From assembly GCA_051294375.1 (NCBI GenBank), contig CM119270.1, positions 7,156,564-7,220,563 of the forward strand: a stretch of DNA of 64,000 nucleotides, in the 5' to 3' direction. Made by a program: the position numbers and the translations under genes. Below are positions 48,131 through 59,520 of this stretch, piece after piece. Numbering within the stretch: the stretch's first letter is position 1; each line of letters opens with the position of its first letter. This stretch comes from Paraspadella gotoi (Eukaryota > Chaetognatha). Under the pieces are notes generated by a model. The model was not told the DNA's origin. It saw only the letters and a list, made by a program, of their open reading frames with translations, and searched no databases.

Positions 48131-49690
48131 ACTCGAATCTGCCGATGTCAATAATCAACTATTAATCAGTATAGGCAAGAATAAAACATAGTATACGGTC
48201 CCATGGTAAAAGTCTATGAGAAGTTTAAAAATATATTTTTATCAAAAATAAATAATCAAGTCACAAAAAAAGTTACAATTAAAAAACGTCTTTAAAAAAT
48301 TATTTGTGGGTAAATCAAAAAAGTTTTTTTGCTAATTTTATAGGTGTTAAAAGCTTATTCAATAAGCCCTATGTTTTATGTTAATTTAAAACAAATTTGC
48401 AACTATTTTTTTGTTTAACAAATTATAATAAAAACTGAAAAGACAGCTTTTTGACTTGTAAAACTTCATAGGCAAACTCTAAATGATTTAAAGGGAAATA
48501 AAATACCCAGAGGTGAAGAAATAAGGAAAGAACGGATTTCCAAGTAAAAATTTTTCTCAACTTTCCTTTGGCACTCTAATCAGAAAAGAAAATGAAAATG
48601 GACAAAAATGGACATGAATTTTTTTCTTTCCTAAATGTTTTTCAAAAACATTGTACTTTTTTTTATTAATTTGAAACGGGTGGATATGAATTCACCAATC
48701 CTTAGCCCAATTTGTATTGTGGTCCGAAATCAAATTAATATATGTAAGTAACAACTGAACAAGAATGGAAAGAGTGGCTTTTGTTGCTAAATGTAGACGG
48801 GAAGTCTCGCTAAAAAAAATTCACATTTTTCTAATAGAGATTTCCGTTAAAGTCTGACGTACCAATTGCAAACGAGATTGCCAGAAATTCGGGCGTAAAA
48901 AGGGCAGTTGTAAAAACACATGATTCCGATAGCGTTATATCTTAAGAGCTAGCCAAATTGCGTCTTATGGCATTTGAATAAAGGATTTAAGTATCAAAAA
49001 CAAGCCAGGGGAAATGCACTAGTCATTCGCTCCAGAGAATTTTCAAACCTTGTTTTTAACTATAAAACTGAAAAGGAGAATTTTTGCTTTTCCAAAATTG
49101 TTAAGATGGGCTAGGGTATGTAACATTATAATTATTACCTTCTTATTATGGATTTAAAGCCTCTTGTCTCCGAAGAGTAGCTGGCGCCAAATTTTCTATA
49201 CCTCTCTTTCATTATTCGATTCAAACTCTCCTTAGATTTTAAACCAACGTGGTGAAGTCAGTCGCGAATTGGGCTCTGGTTTTATGAAATTTTATTTAAT
49301 AAGAACATAAAGGAATGGTTGAGGAGAAAAACTTGAATTTTTTCCTGATATCTCCTGAAGATACAGGGAAGGCAATAAGTACCAAAATGAAAGGCCATAA
49401 ATCATTGGCACATACAATGTTACAATATTGAATTATTTTTTGCTGGAAACCTCTTTACAGGGTGAGTGTCCAACTAAGTCAAAATTATAATGCATTTTAA
49501 AATCTAATGAAACCCCAATAAAAATAATGAAAATTAAATTCTTCTAAACCCATGGGCCAATTTTAGATGTAACTTAAGATTTACCTTATTCCAAGTCATT
49601 CTCTATCCAAAAATTAAAAATACATTATGAAAAAAGGTTTGGGATCGAGTTAAGAATTTGGTAATGCGACGTTTTGTAGGCGAACCAACA
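48131..49690. other. AT-rich DNA, no gene; possible MITE near 48.2-48.5 kb
   Basis: GTCTATGAGAAGTTT (48211) and an imperfect inverted counterpart AAAACTTCATAGGCAAAC (48459) bracket ~270 bp of AT-rich DNA. The termini and target duplication are not convincing. The rest of the interval shows nothing recognisable. Confidence 0.35.
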
Positions 49691-49702
49691 ATGAATCATT
49701 GA

Positions 49703-49894
49703 ATATCTCAAAGCAAAGTCGAATTCGACCCGGAAGAGCCTGTCAATGAATCAAACGTTCCTTGCACCGCGAGCAATTCGACTGATAAATCAATCGAATT
49801 CGATCTTTTCGACCGGCTAAAATCGATCCGCTGCGACCTTTTGACCCGTTTTTGCGAGTCGGAAGAGAGGTCGAAAACCGCCCCGACCCTTTAG
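49703..49894 (+). CDS. Exon-like open stretch, 63 codons, no ATG
   Basis: Open between TGA 49700 and TAG 49892. It reads SKVEFDPEEPVNESNVPCTA, then SIEFDLFDRLKSIRC and CDLLTRFCESEERSK. The acidic/basic mix and Cys spacing look like real protein, and the local DNA is richer in CG than its flanks. No ATG and no strong splice sites are seen. TCGAATTCGA palindromes at about 49721 and 49793 hint that part of it is repeated DNA. No family is recognised. Confidence 0.25.
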   Translation: MSQSKVEFDPEEPVNESNVPCTASNSTDKSIEFDLFDRLKSIRCDLLTRFCESEERSKTAPTL

Positions 49895-50119
49895 GCCCTT
49901 CAAAACCTCCCCTCCTCCTTCCTGCTGCCTACCTCCGTCCCAGTAGCAACATTTTCCCTTCACTTTCTCCTTCCTCCTCTTCCTCCTCTTAAAAAAAATG
50001 CCACAGTGCATTTCGATTTTTCTTTCTGCCGAAGACGTTTAATCATCAAGCGACTTTTTTTTTCAAAACATTTTTCCTCAATAAAAGGAATTTTAAACAG
50101 GACCTAGCGGAAATAATCC

Positions 50120-50155
50120 TCTCTCCTGCCTCTCTTCTCTCTGATTCCTCACTCA

Positions 50156-50199
<44 letters not shown>

Positions 50200-50620
50200 C
50201 TCTCTCTCCTCTCCTCGTCGCGTTCTCCTCTTCTCTCATCTCTCTCACTCTCTCTCACTCTCTCTAACTCTCTCTCGCACTGTCTCGCACGTTATCGCGA
50301 GTTTTTCACATTTTAAGAAAAGCCTTTCCTATTTTTTTTATTATTCTTTCAACAGGTTGAAGTTTCTTCGTAACCATTAATTTTGTCGACATATTTTAAA
50401 ACCTGATAATTTTCTTATCTTCTAAAGTAATAACAAAAAAACGGTTCTTGATTTTTTTTCTTTTGAAAAAAAAAAAGACGACGTTTGATCGTAAACAAAC
50501 AAAAGCGAAGCTGAAATTAAAGTAAACTTCGATTTTCTCTCTCCTCCCTTCCTCCCTCTCCAGTCTCCTCTCTCTCCTCTCTCTCTCTCCTCTCTCTCTT
50601 CTCTCTCCTCTCTCTTTCCT
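50120..50620. repeat. CT-rich arrays
   Basis: Interrupted CT at 50120-50282 and 50535-50620, separated by ~250 bp of AT-rich DNA. Confidence 0.9.
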
Positions 50621-50934
50621 GTCGTGAAGTTGAATATAGTAAAAAAGTTCACATTTAATCAAATGTTATTTTTTAAGGTTAAAACCGATTATTAACTTCT
50701 TCGTACGATAATCTACTACATGGAATTTACTGAAAACAATTTTAAAAACAACTTTTTAGAATCGTTCGCGACGGCGACCCTTTCCACCTCCCGTCAGGAA
50801 TAACAAAGGGAATTAAAAACAACAAAAAAAACAACAACAAAAAACAAAAGAGAAATAGAAAACAGAAACAAAACAAAAACAAAAAAAAACGGAACAAAAA
50901 CAGAAAATCTTTCGCGGCCAAAAACGCGGAGCCG

Positions 50935-51233
50935 ATGTCAGCGTCGGCTGCGGCGTCGGCTGCGGCGTTCGCCACGACGCCGGATCGCAACCCGACGGCG
51001 CTGACCTCCGACGGACAAAATAATTTGATCTCAGTCGGCGCCGCTTCTGCGGGGTCGGCGTCGGCGGCGTCATTGGTGGCGGCGCGCCAAGCGGACGTCG
51101 GGGGAATCAACGGAGAGATCGGAGAGATCGAGGAGACAAAAGATCATTCGTCGGCGACGTCGATGACGACGACGACGACGACGACGACGATGGTCGACGC
51201 CGATGCAATGAAAGAAAACGACAATGAGAACAG
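50935..51233 (+). CDS. Candidate first coding exon, Ala/Ser/Thr-rich
   Basis: ATG at 50935 opens a 99-codon frame: MSASAAASAAAFATTPDRNP, a Gly/Ala/Ser stretch, GGINGEIGEIEETKD, a (ACG)n-encoded Thr run, then DADAMKENDNEN. At 51233 it meets CAG|GTGAAC, a plausible splice donor, one codon before an in-frame TGA. G+C is ~60% against ~40% around it. The frame is Ala/Ser/Thr-rich then acidic, typical of disordered N-termini of nuclear proteins. No domain and no following exon could be identified. The antisense frame 50742-51110 is its shadow. Confidence 0.4.
51163..51192. repeat. (ACG)n trinucleotide run inside the exon candidate
   Basis: Eight to nine ACG units encoding consecutive Thr in the exon frame, a possible length-variable tract. 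Confidence 0.9.
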
Positions 51234-51238
51234 GTGAA

Positions 51239-51239
51239 C

Positions 51240-51293
<54 letters not shown>
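51239..51293. repeat. (ATG)n/(GAT)n array
   Basis: Seventeen uninterrupted ATG units starting 5 bp after the putative splice donor. Confidence 0.97.
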
Positions 51294-51405
51294 CTGTTCA
51301 ATATAGTTTTTGTTAGTTGTTGTTGTTGTTGTTGTTTCGCTCTCCGATGATGGAATCGCATTATCTCCTGTCATCGAGCTCCTGACGATTATTTCTTTCG
51401 AAAGA

Positions 51406-51680
51406 CCAATTAGCCAATCAGGGACGATCGACCTCCAGCCAATCAGCAATGATGCTACCTCCAGCTAATCAACAACTTGTAACCGATCGACGTCGGGTAA
51501 CCTCTAGTCAATCAGCGATACATGGTTTTTTTTAAACCAATCAGCGAATTGTGACCTCCGACCAATGATCACTGACATTGAATCACCAACGACACTACCT
51601 CCAGCCAATCAGTAACTCGCGACCTTTAACCATTCGAGGACGCGTGACCTCCAATCCAATCACGTTACCTCCAAGCCGCA
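51406..51680. repeat. ~25-bp minisatellite of CCAAT boxes
   Basis: Unit about ACCTCCAGCCAATCAGNAA plus a variable 6-9 bp. CCAATCAG or a near variant occurs at 51414, 51439, 51465, 51507, 51537, 51562, 51604 and 51656, with decayed units between. CCAATCAG is the preferred core of NF-Y. Most intervals are 25-26 bp or multiples of that. Confidence 0.75.
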
Positions 51681-51687
51681 AAACAAA

Positions 51688-51699
51688 AGTCACGTGAGG
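51688..51699 (+). promoter_or_regulatory. E-box AGTCACGTGAGG
   Basis: CACGTG core at 51691-51696 directly right of the CCAAT array. Regulatory meaning is inference. Confidence 0.25.
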
Positions 51700-51723
51700 T
51701 TTCGTTGGGCGAATGGATAGTTG

Positions 51724-51727
51724 TCCG

Positions 51728-51768
<41 letters not shown>

Positions 51769-51769
51769 T
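51724..51769. repeat. (TCG)n trinucleotide array
   Basis: About 14 CGT units. Confidence 0.95.
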
Positions 51770-51889
51770 CACGCCAGACCGAATATGCTGGCCATCGATT
51801 TTATGGGTTTCGCCTCTCGGGTCACCGATTGACGACTCCGCGGTGTCCCCCTTGAACAACGAGGGAGCTGTAGAGGTTTAGGGAATCAT

Positions 51890-52212
51890 AGGAGAGAAAG
51901 GCGAGCAAGCAAAGGAGAGGGATTTAACAAGCAAGGGTGAGAGGGGTGAGCAAGCAAAGGAGAGGTAGGGTAGCAAGAATGGGATAGAGGGGCGAAGAAA
52001 CAAAGAAGAGGGATGTCACCAATCAAGAGATAGAGGGGCTAGCAAGCAAAGAAGAGGGATGTCAGCAATCAAGGGATATAGGGGCGAACAAGCAAAGGAG
52101 AGGTATGACAGCAAGAAAGGGAAAGAGGAAACCAAGGAGAGGAATGTCTGCAAGCAAGCGGGAGAAGGGTGAGCAAGCAAAGGAGAATGGTCAAAAGCAA
52201 GAGAGAAATGCG
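51890..52212. repeat. 46-bp minisatellite, ~7 copies
   Basis: GAGCAAGCAAAGGAGAGG or a close variant begins at 51903, 51948, 51994, 52040, 52086, 52128 and 52171 (intervals 45, 46, 46, 46, 42, 43). A second half-unit, GATGTCAGCAATCAAGGGA, lies in between. Frames across it are not conserved. Confidence 0.9.
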
Positions 52213-53279
52213 GAAAAACCAAGTTTTTTTTATTAGTTTAATACGTTCGAAATGTTATATTTACTTGAAAATAGTTAGTGAGCGATACATATATTGAAGA
52301 TGTACTTGAAGAGATAGTAAAAACTATGTCAGAAAAATGTCGAGAGTAAAATTGAACTTGATTGGCAACACGAATTAGATCCGTTTTATTTTATGCGGTT
52401 GAATGAGTTGAATGATCGATCGATTGATTGATTAATTTTCACGATAGTTAATCCCTGAAACAACGAATAAATTTCAGGTTGTGGTGAGAGTAAGAGAGAA
52501 GGAGAGAGAATCCAGAAACGATCCTCGATTGCATATGGCAAGTGATGGCAAGTGATGGCATCATTTGCCAGTTTCCCTTTCTTCGTTGGTGTCAGTTTTT
52601 TAATTAAAACTCAAAACCCAAAAACTCGTTTTTCGTTGTTTTTGTTTTTAGATGAGGTCGACGACGGAAACGACAATGAAAATGACGTTGTCCTTTTGTT
52701 TTTGTTGTTTTTTGTTTTTTTTTTGTTTTTGTTGTCGTTGTTGCTGTTGTTGGGTTATATTTTTATGAGAGCTCCGATTCCACCGCCGCCAGACGATGCC
52801 TCTCTCCTTTATTATTTCAATTCATTTTCTCGTTTCGAGGTCGGATTGATTTTTTTATTCAAATAAAAAAAATTCATCCTTAAGGATTAACCAGTTCTTG
52901 CCCCCTTGTTCAAAATTATATGTAAAAAAAATTAATAAAGGCATTCCAATCGCTTTCAATGTTAAATTTTATTTTATTTTAAAAACAAGCTATTACAAAC
53001 GTAAATAAAAAAAAAACAAAATTAACTAAAAAAAAGGATGGGGTGTAAAAAAGAAAATTCAGGACAAAAAAAAAACCGGAACTCGGACGAGATTAGGGAG
53101 AAAAACTAGGACACAGAAAAATCTGAGACAAACTTGGGACTCGAGAAAAAAAACATTGGGATCTCAAGGAGGGAAAAAGAAGGAATAAATCAAAATCGAT
53201 GAGAAAGTTAGCTGCGAAAAAGGGGTCCGTGTTGCTAGGAGGCTGGGCTGAATCGCGGCCCGAGCAGGGTCTCACGGAG
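52213..53279. other. Intergenic DNA, no supported gene
   Basis: 52513-52558 has a short TGGCAAGTGATGGC duplication. 52690-52750 is (TTTTGTTG)n-like. A 104-codon frame at 52552-52866 is dominated by this Leu/Phe low complexity and is not called. 53020-53160 is A-rich with recurrent GGGA/ACTAGGAC words. Confidence 0.5.
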
Positions 53280-53955
53280 TGGTGCACACGTCGTTCAGGG
53301 GGAGGCGGGGGAAGCGAGGGAGGAGAGGAGAGGGACGAGAGAGAAGGACGAGGAGCGAGGCGACGAGGGAGAGAAGGAGGAAAGGAGTTGAGAAAAGAGA
53401 GGAGGGACGAGGAGAAGGAGGAGGAGCGAGGAGGAGAGAGAGGAGCGAGAGAAGAGGAGCGAGAGAGAGAGGAGAGCAAGGGAGAAGGAGAAGGGAGGGG
53501 TAGCGAGGAGAGAGGAGGAGGGAGGAAGGGAGCTAGGAGAGGAAGGAGGGGGGGAGAGGAGAGGAGCAGAGGAAAGGAGGAGCGGAGGAGGGAGGAGAGG
53601 GCACGGATAGGAGTGGAGGTGCAGATAGAGAGTGAGGGAGGGAGGGAAGGAGAGGAGAGGGAGAGGAGTGGAGGAGAGGAGCGAGGGTAGAGAGAGGCGA
53701 GCGAGAGAGGATGAGAAGAGGAGGAGGGAGGAGAGAGAAGGAGGAGAGAGAGCGAGGGGACGGAGAGGAGGAGAGGAGGACGGAGCGAGAGAAGGCAGTA
53801 AGAGAAGGGAGGGAGGAGGAGAGGAAAGCAGGGAGCGAGGAGGGAGAAGAGAGAGGAGGGGAGGATGTAAGAGCGGAGAAAGGAGAAAGGGGGGACGGGA
53901 GGAAGGAGGGGGGAGCGAGGAGGAGAGAGGGGGAGGAGGGATGGGCAGACAGGGG
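53280..53955. repeat. Long polypurine (GGA/GAGG) tract
   Basis: About 670 bp in which the plus strand is almost all G and A, with scattered C in CGAG words. There is no fixed unit. GGGGGG and GGAGG clusters give G-quadruplex and triplex potential. Frames of 120-262 codons (Arg/Glu/Gly-rich on plus, Pro/Ser/Leu-rich on minus) are composition artefacts. Confidence 0.85.
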
Positions 53956-55954
53956 ATCATGACGAAGGGTGATGTCGGAGAGAGAGAGTATAGAGAATAG
54001 GGACGGCGAGGAAGTCGAGAGCGCAACACCACAAAATTAAAAGAAACAGAGAATCGGCCATAGAGGAAAACGGAAAGGCACAAAGTATCAAAACCTGATC
54101 AACGAAGGCCAAAGTTGGAACAAACCATGTGAAGGAAAAATACATAAAAAAGAAAAGTAAAGAAAAGACAAAACCCACCAAGATATAATAAGTAGGCGTT
54201 TAACAGTATGGTATATACATATACATAGTACTTATATATGAAAATTTTTGCCAAATTACTTGCTTTCATCTATTTCTTTTTCTCAATTTAATTTTAATAT
54301 ACTTTTAAGGATTTAGTTTTTATCTAACATAATTATTGTAATCCAAACAATTAGGGCTTTCTTTTTGTAAAATGTTTTATTTATATAAATTCAATTTGGA
54401 AGGGGGAAGTACGTGTGTCTCTGGAAAGTATAGGGAGCATCTATCACACAAGTGATATAACATCTGTCCTAGGTTCTAATAGATATCACACATCAATGGT
54501 CTGTTAGAAAGTCAATTAAGGAAAATAAAAATCTAAGAGGTGAACAGAAAGCGGTGCGGAATGGATAATGCGTTTGAAGGGGACCGAACGTAAAGATTTT
54601 TTTAACCCATAGGAAAGAACTACCAAATGGTAGAATTGTTGATCGAGATAGGGATATCATACTGGGGGGTGAAGTAGGTCGTGAAGGCAACGCACCTGTT
54701 AGTAGAATAGATAAGATCTAATAATACTTAATAAATGATTTTTTCTTACCATTGTTTTAATTATTTCTTTTGAATATTTTTTAATCTTTTAGTGTTTTAC
54801 AAGGAAGCTAAGTCATCAGGTTGGGAACCTATACCCTTCATGGAATCTCAGGCTCTATAATCCAATATCAGGTATCCGGCGAGCCATCACCAAATGGTGG
54901 GATCCCCGTTGTTTGCTTATGCTTATATTTTAAAAGAGGTATATTTGAATGTTTATCTGAACCGGGACCAATAACCGGCATACAGCCAAAGCATTATCAG
55001 AAATTATTAAGAAGAAATTTATTAAGGTTTTATAGATAATTGTAATGGGTAAATTAATTTAAAATAAGTCTAAATAATTGTAAGATAATAAGGTAGGATA
55101 AATTATGTGAGGTTAAGTAAAGTTAACATATAAGTTATAGTCAAAGGCAGTAAAAAATAAGTGTAAATCAAAGAAGTTAAATAAGATTAAATAAGTTATT
55201 TAAATATTAATTCGTTGATGTTATCAGCATATTGAAACTAATTATGTAATGTTAGGGATTGGTAAAGTATATTTTGGTTATTGTTGTGTTCCTTATTAAG
55301 TTTACTAGGCGAACCAGATCAAGTATAGATCTTGTCGCGCCTCTCACACCCAGAAGTTAACATCGCAGGTAACATTAACTATGTTTTTATTAGTTCCTAT
55401 AAGACTAGTCTCTTGAAAAATTTTAATTCCCAATGTTGTCTTGAAGGTCCCTTAACAATAAAAGCGCCTCGGACTTCGTAGTTTTTTTGCTTAAATTTAT
55501 GCTGCCGCTCGGATATGAAAATCTGTAAACAGCATGCCAAGACATATCTTGCATATCTGGATATTGTGGCTATAAGAGTACGAAGAGCCACGAGATGCCA
55601 GTGCTGACGGCGACTCGCTTTGCTTTAGAATAGGCGAGACTGTCCGGATTAGCTGGGAGTGAATGTGACTAGCCGCTTGCAAGAAGAAAGGACAAATCCT
55701 TTATCATGCGGAAAGCATAAGATATTTGTTTCTGCATTCAGTATGATGTCTAAAAGTAGATCGCTACACTTGTTAGGTCTGTACTATGTGAGATTATTAT
55801 CAGGTGAAGGTGACCCCCTGGATATAGGTGCTGGATGTTACGATATTGAAAATGTGAAGTAGGATAATAACTGGCTGGAAGCAACTATTGTAATCTGTGT
55901 AACCTATTGAGGTTGTAATTTGGACAGTAAGATACTATGAGTACAGTACTGATA
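53956..55954. other. AT-rich DNA upstream of the BEL element; no clear LTR
   Basis: No repeat of the candidate 3' LTR start was found here. Short protein-like frames occur at 54600-54720 (plus), 54821-55039 (plus, 72 codons) and 55397-55591 (minus, 64 codons). None is recognised; they may be gag or other TE debris. A 25-N gap at 55955-55979 separates this from the element. Confidence 0.4.
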
Positions 55955-55979
55955 NNNNNNNNNNNNNNNNNNNNNNNNN

Positions 55980-56859
55980 TCCGAGAAGCCAGCAGGTTGA
56001 CTTAGCAGCTATTTTTAGGTTCACAAAATTTGATGAAGATTCGTTCCTGACGGAAAAGGATAAGTTTTGACGGGAATCCTTTTCACATTGGAAAGTTTTC
56101 TTTTTAGTTTCAAGCTGATGGTTGAATCAATGCCAGGGTATTCTGCAAAATTAAAATATTATTGAATTATCTGCATTGGACCAAAGACGAAAGCCCCCAC
56201 AAAGCAATTTCGGAATTTAAGTACCACGCCGCATGGAACAGAGGGCTCTCACATTGGCTTAAAAAAGCGCCTTTTTACGGTCATTATTGGGGCCATCGTA
56301 ACACACGGCGTCAGACTGGTTGCCTGAGATTTCTTAAAAAAGGTAAAATTGAAGCTGATGATATAAGAAAACTAGAGATTAATTTTCGACTTAAGAGAGG
56401 CTGAAAAGATTGCCATTTTGAGTAATGATGCTGGTGATTTCAGAGTTCAATGGAAGCTGTAAAAAAGGTGATTGACGAAGAATCCTCCACGTTTCGAAAT
56501 GAAGGATTAGATAATCATTATAAATTTGCAATAGAAAAAGGATGTGTTTTGATTTTCAAACTTTCTTGACTTTTTAGATCGTCAAACGTTTAAAAATGAA
56601 GGATTCTCCCTTTTTGTCCAAGCCAGGTTAAAGTTAAGAAGGACGAGAAACCAGCGGCGAAGATCTCGGCTACAGCGGTAAACAGAAAATTACGAAATAT
56701 CTGTATCTTAGGTTTTATTAAAAATCAGTCAAATAAGCAAGGTTAACGATATTATAAGAAATGTAAAATTATGTGAGAGTTCCACCATCTAAGTAAGTGT
56801 AAAAAATTATTTGAATTAACCTATGATAAGAAAATCTCAACTTTAAAGAAAATAAATTA
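55980..56859 (+). pseudogene. gag: BEL/Pao gag region (inferred)
   Basis: Protein-like but frame-broken plus-strand segments (for example LHWTKDESPHKAISEFK near 56170) lie directly upstream of the zinc knuckles. Assigned to gag by position; the capsid sequence of BEL elements is too variable for confident recognition here. Confidence 0.4.
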
Positions 56860-56955
56860 TGTTTCCGATGTTTTGGATATGGTCATTATGAGTTCAAATT
56901 GTCGTTCAAATTATTATTTGTGAAAAATGTAAAAATAGAAACCATTTGCCACTCT
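56860..56955 (+). pseudogene. gag: BEL/Pao nucleocapsid zinc knuckles
   Basis: CFRCFGYGHYEFK at 56860-56898 has the CX2CX4H spacing of a CCHC knuckle; the last Cys lies one base out of frame. A second CEKCKNRNH motif follows in a shifted frame. Two adjacent knuckles of this kind are typical of BEL/Pao gag. In intact elements they bind the RNA genome. Confidence 0.75.
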
Positions 56956-57099
56956 CCTACATCGTGGCATTCTCCAGCTGCTCCTTCAGTATCCTTGCCT
57001 CAACAGCAAGCAACGGACGGCGAACGTTCAAACGCGCGACGACGAAGGTTTCTTCTTCAAAATCATTTTCGCCCCCTATTGTTGCAGTTAAGGTAACTT

Positions 57100-57400
57100 A
57101 CAAATGACAAATGTAGAAATATTATGCTTGTTGGATACTGGAAGTTAATCGCACGTGTTGTTCGAAACGAGTTATTAATTATTTAGATTCTCCCAACAAA
57201 TGAAGAAATAGCAGGTTTCTACTTTAGATTTTAGTTAAAATGCGAAAATCGCATTACTACTTAAATTTACCAATTAATCTTGGAAAATGCACATTCAGAA
57301 AACGCTTCCGACGTCATAGTGCTGATATTCTCCCAACCGGAAAACGTGACACTCCCAACTCAATCAGGAGATTGACTCCTATGAACATCATTTAAAGGGA
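57100..57400 (+). pseudogene. pol: BEL/Pao aspartic protease remnant
   Basis: LCLLDTGS at 57122-57145 is the active-site motif of retropepsin-like proteases. A stop follows immediately and further stops interrupt the domain. It lies ~170 bp after the zinc knuckles, as expected. It would process the polyprotein in an intact element. Confidence 0.75.
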
Positions 57401-58480
57401 TCAAGTAGAAAAAATAAGTTCAAATGATATTTGATTACTTTATAGCGCACAGATCACATCCAAATCCTTTCATGCCGTCCCCTCCGACGCGATACGCGCG
57501 GTGGGGCAATTTTTCCCCTATTGCTTTCCAAACTAAATGGGGATGGCGCAATCGAGGGTCCCAATGTCGTTGACGTCCAAACGCAGGAGTCTCGAAGCCA
57601 ATTGCATTGCCGCTGACAAACACAGAACTATTGAAGCAGGTAAATTGCTTCTTTTTAGTCATGATTTTCAATGACAATCATTCGAAAAAGATGGTTTTTC
57701 CCGTTAATGATCAAAAAGTAATAAATGTTTTAAATGAATCAAATTCAATTATTGACGGAAAATATCAAAGTTGAGCTGCCTTGCAAAGAAAGCAGCAGCC
57801 GCGAAGCGGCCGGCGATGAAGTTTTGAATCTGCCTCCAGTTCTTCAGATGGCCCGCCGATCGCCCTAAAAAGACTCGACCAAAGTTGGAAAAAGGACCCT
57901 GAAATAAAAAAATCTGTATTCTTTGAGCAGGTAAAATAAATGGATAAATGACGGGATACTGCAACGTGATTGAAAATCCAGATGAAGAATTGAAAGACGA
58001 CCAATATGGATCATGGCCATGATATTTCGTATCCAAAGTTGAGAACCAGGCAAGTAAGAGTGTGTTCATGACGCCAAAGCTGAGTCAAAAGCGAATTCAT
58101 TAAATCTGCACTTCTTCCAGGTCCCGACTTAGCTAATAATCTTGCAGTGTCTCACACGGATTCGTAAGGATCTATAGTTTTAATGCAAGAGTATTAAAAG
58201 AATTTTTACAACCAGATTCGCATCGACGAGAAAGATCGCGACGCTCAACGATTTTGGTTTGGAAAGACGAAAAAATGGATGAAATAATAATGGGTAAGAA
58301 TGAACATTAATGTTTTTGGAACAGCCCCCTCAGGTTGCTATTGCCAATTTGCTTACAATATCCGCTAAATAAATAAGCCTTTTTAATGATTTAGAAAAAC
58401 AATTGAAAACATTTTTAAGAAATGTTTATTTGTAGACGATATGACGAAAAGATTCTTTTAAATGTTCCTTTGGCTAAGCG
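57401..58480 (+). pseudogene. pol: BEL/Pao reverse transcriptase (decayed)
   Basis: 57401-58090 is an inter-domain stretch with many stops. Recognisable RT pieces are FYNQIRIDEKDRDAQRFWF-like sequence near 58205-58260, corresponding to the conserved segment after the first catalytic Asp, then FGTAPSGCYCQFAYNI near 58315-58365 (the FG---SP block), then LFVDDM at 58426-58443, the catalytic xVDD box. Frame shifts separate the pieces. Confidence 0.8.
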
Positions 58481-59520
58481 ATAACAGATTCAGTCGTTGA
58501 TGAACTCCCTTCTGAAAGCGTGGATTCCGTTTGTCCAAATGAAGAACCAACAGCAGGAGGAATTGCATCTTACATCGGAGAACGAGCGCAGCTGTCCGAC
58601 CAGCATGAAGAGATTTGCTGGAAATCGGGCGAATCATTTACAGACATCGACCCTTGGAGTCGCCTTTGATCTTGGTATGATTGTTTTAAATTGCTTAGTA
58701 GGAATTAAAAGAGGGGAAAGATATTTAAAACAAACGTCAAGTTTTTATCCCTCACTGCCTCTATATTTGATCACTAGGATTCGCAGCTCCCTTTATTTTC
58801 ATTTAAGCAAAAAATGTTATTACAGATTTATTGCGCTCAAGCTACGATTGGATGAAACAATCCCCCGCCGAACAACTTCTCCCCTTCATGAGTGGCACAA
58901 CCCTCTTGCGAAATTGAAAACCTCTCCATCCCCCGCTGGACAATGTCGTTCAGAACTAGAGAAATAAAGGTCAAATAGAACTTCATCTTTTCTCAGATGC
59001 TTCACAAGATGGATACGGGCGCCGTCGCTTATTTACGTTTGGTAGATATTTTTGAACAAAATTTCATGTGTAATTTTAATTTAGCAAAATCAGAGTTGCT
59101 CCTATACAACGTACAGGTGTGGTTTCTAAGAGACCCATCCACGCTTAGAATTAACCCGCTCGAGTAATATCAACCGAAAATATTTAAATTTTTAATGCAA
59201 GAAAGTGAACAAGAAGTTTAATCAAGTTTATTTTTGGATTGATGCGATGTGCATATTAAAACAAATACGAAATAATGTTACACGTTTTAAGGCTTTCTTT
59301 TTGCAAACAGATTGGCAAAAATCCATGAAGTTTTTCCCTCCCGTCGCAGTGGCATTACGCTTCCTACAATCCAAAACCCGCCGATATTTGTTCCCGAGGC
59401 AATCCTCGCGGGAAACTCAGACGCTTGCGTCCTTGTCCATTTCAAGGTTCCCGCCTTTCTTTGGCAAATGGCCCGCCGACATGGCCGACAGTGTGACGGA
59501 GATTTCATGTAAATCATGAC
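58481..59520 (+). pseudogene. pol: BEL/Pao RNase H domain
   Basis: LHLFSDASQDGYG at 58981-59019 carries the first catalytic Asp in BEL-type context. FWIDAMCILKQIRNNVTRFKAFF at about 59230-59295 matches the BEL segment normally reading W-DS--vL--i-n---rF--FV, here with S changed to A. QWHYASYNPKPADICSRG at 59347-59400, in another frame, matches the BEL hallmark W-yv-t--NPAD--SRG. At least three frame changes occur. Confidence 0.85.

Noticed and set aside
48205-48480. Second MITE
   Set aside because: Inverted ends are imperfect and no target duplication could be defined.
53295-54083. 262-codon minus-strand open frame, one of the longest in the window
   Set aside because: It lies over the polypurine tract; the Pro/Ser/Leu-only composition follows from C/T-rich sequence and has no domain.
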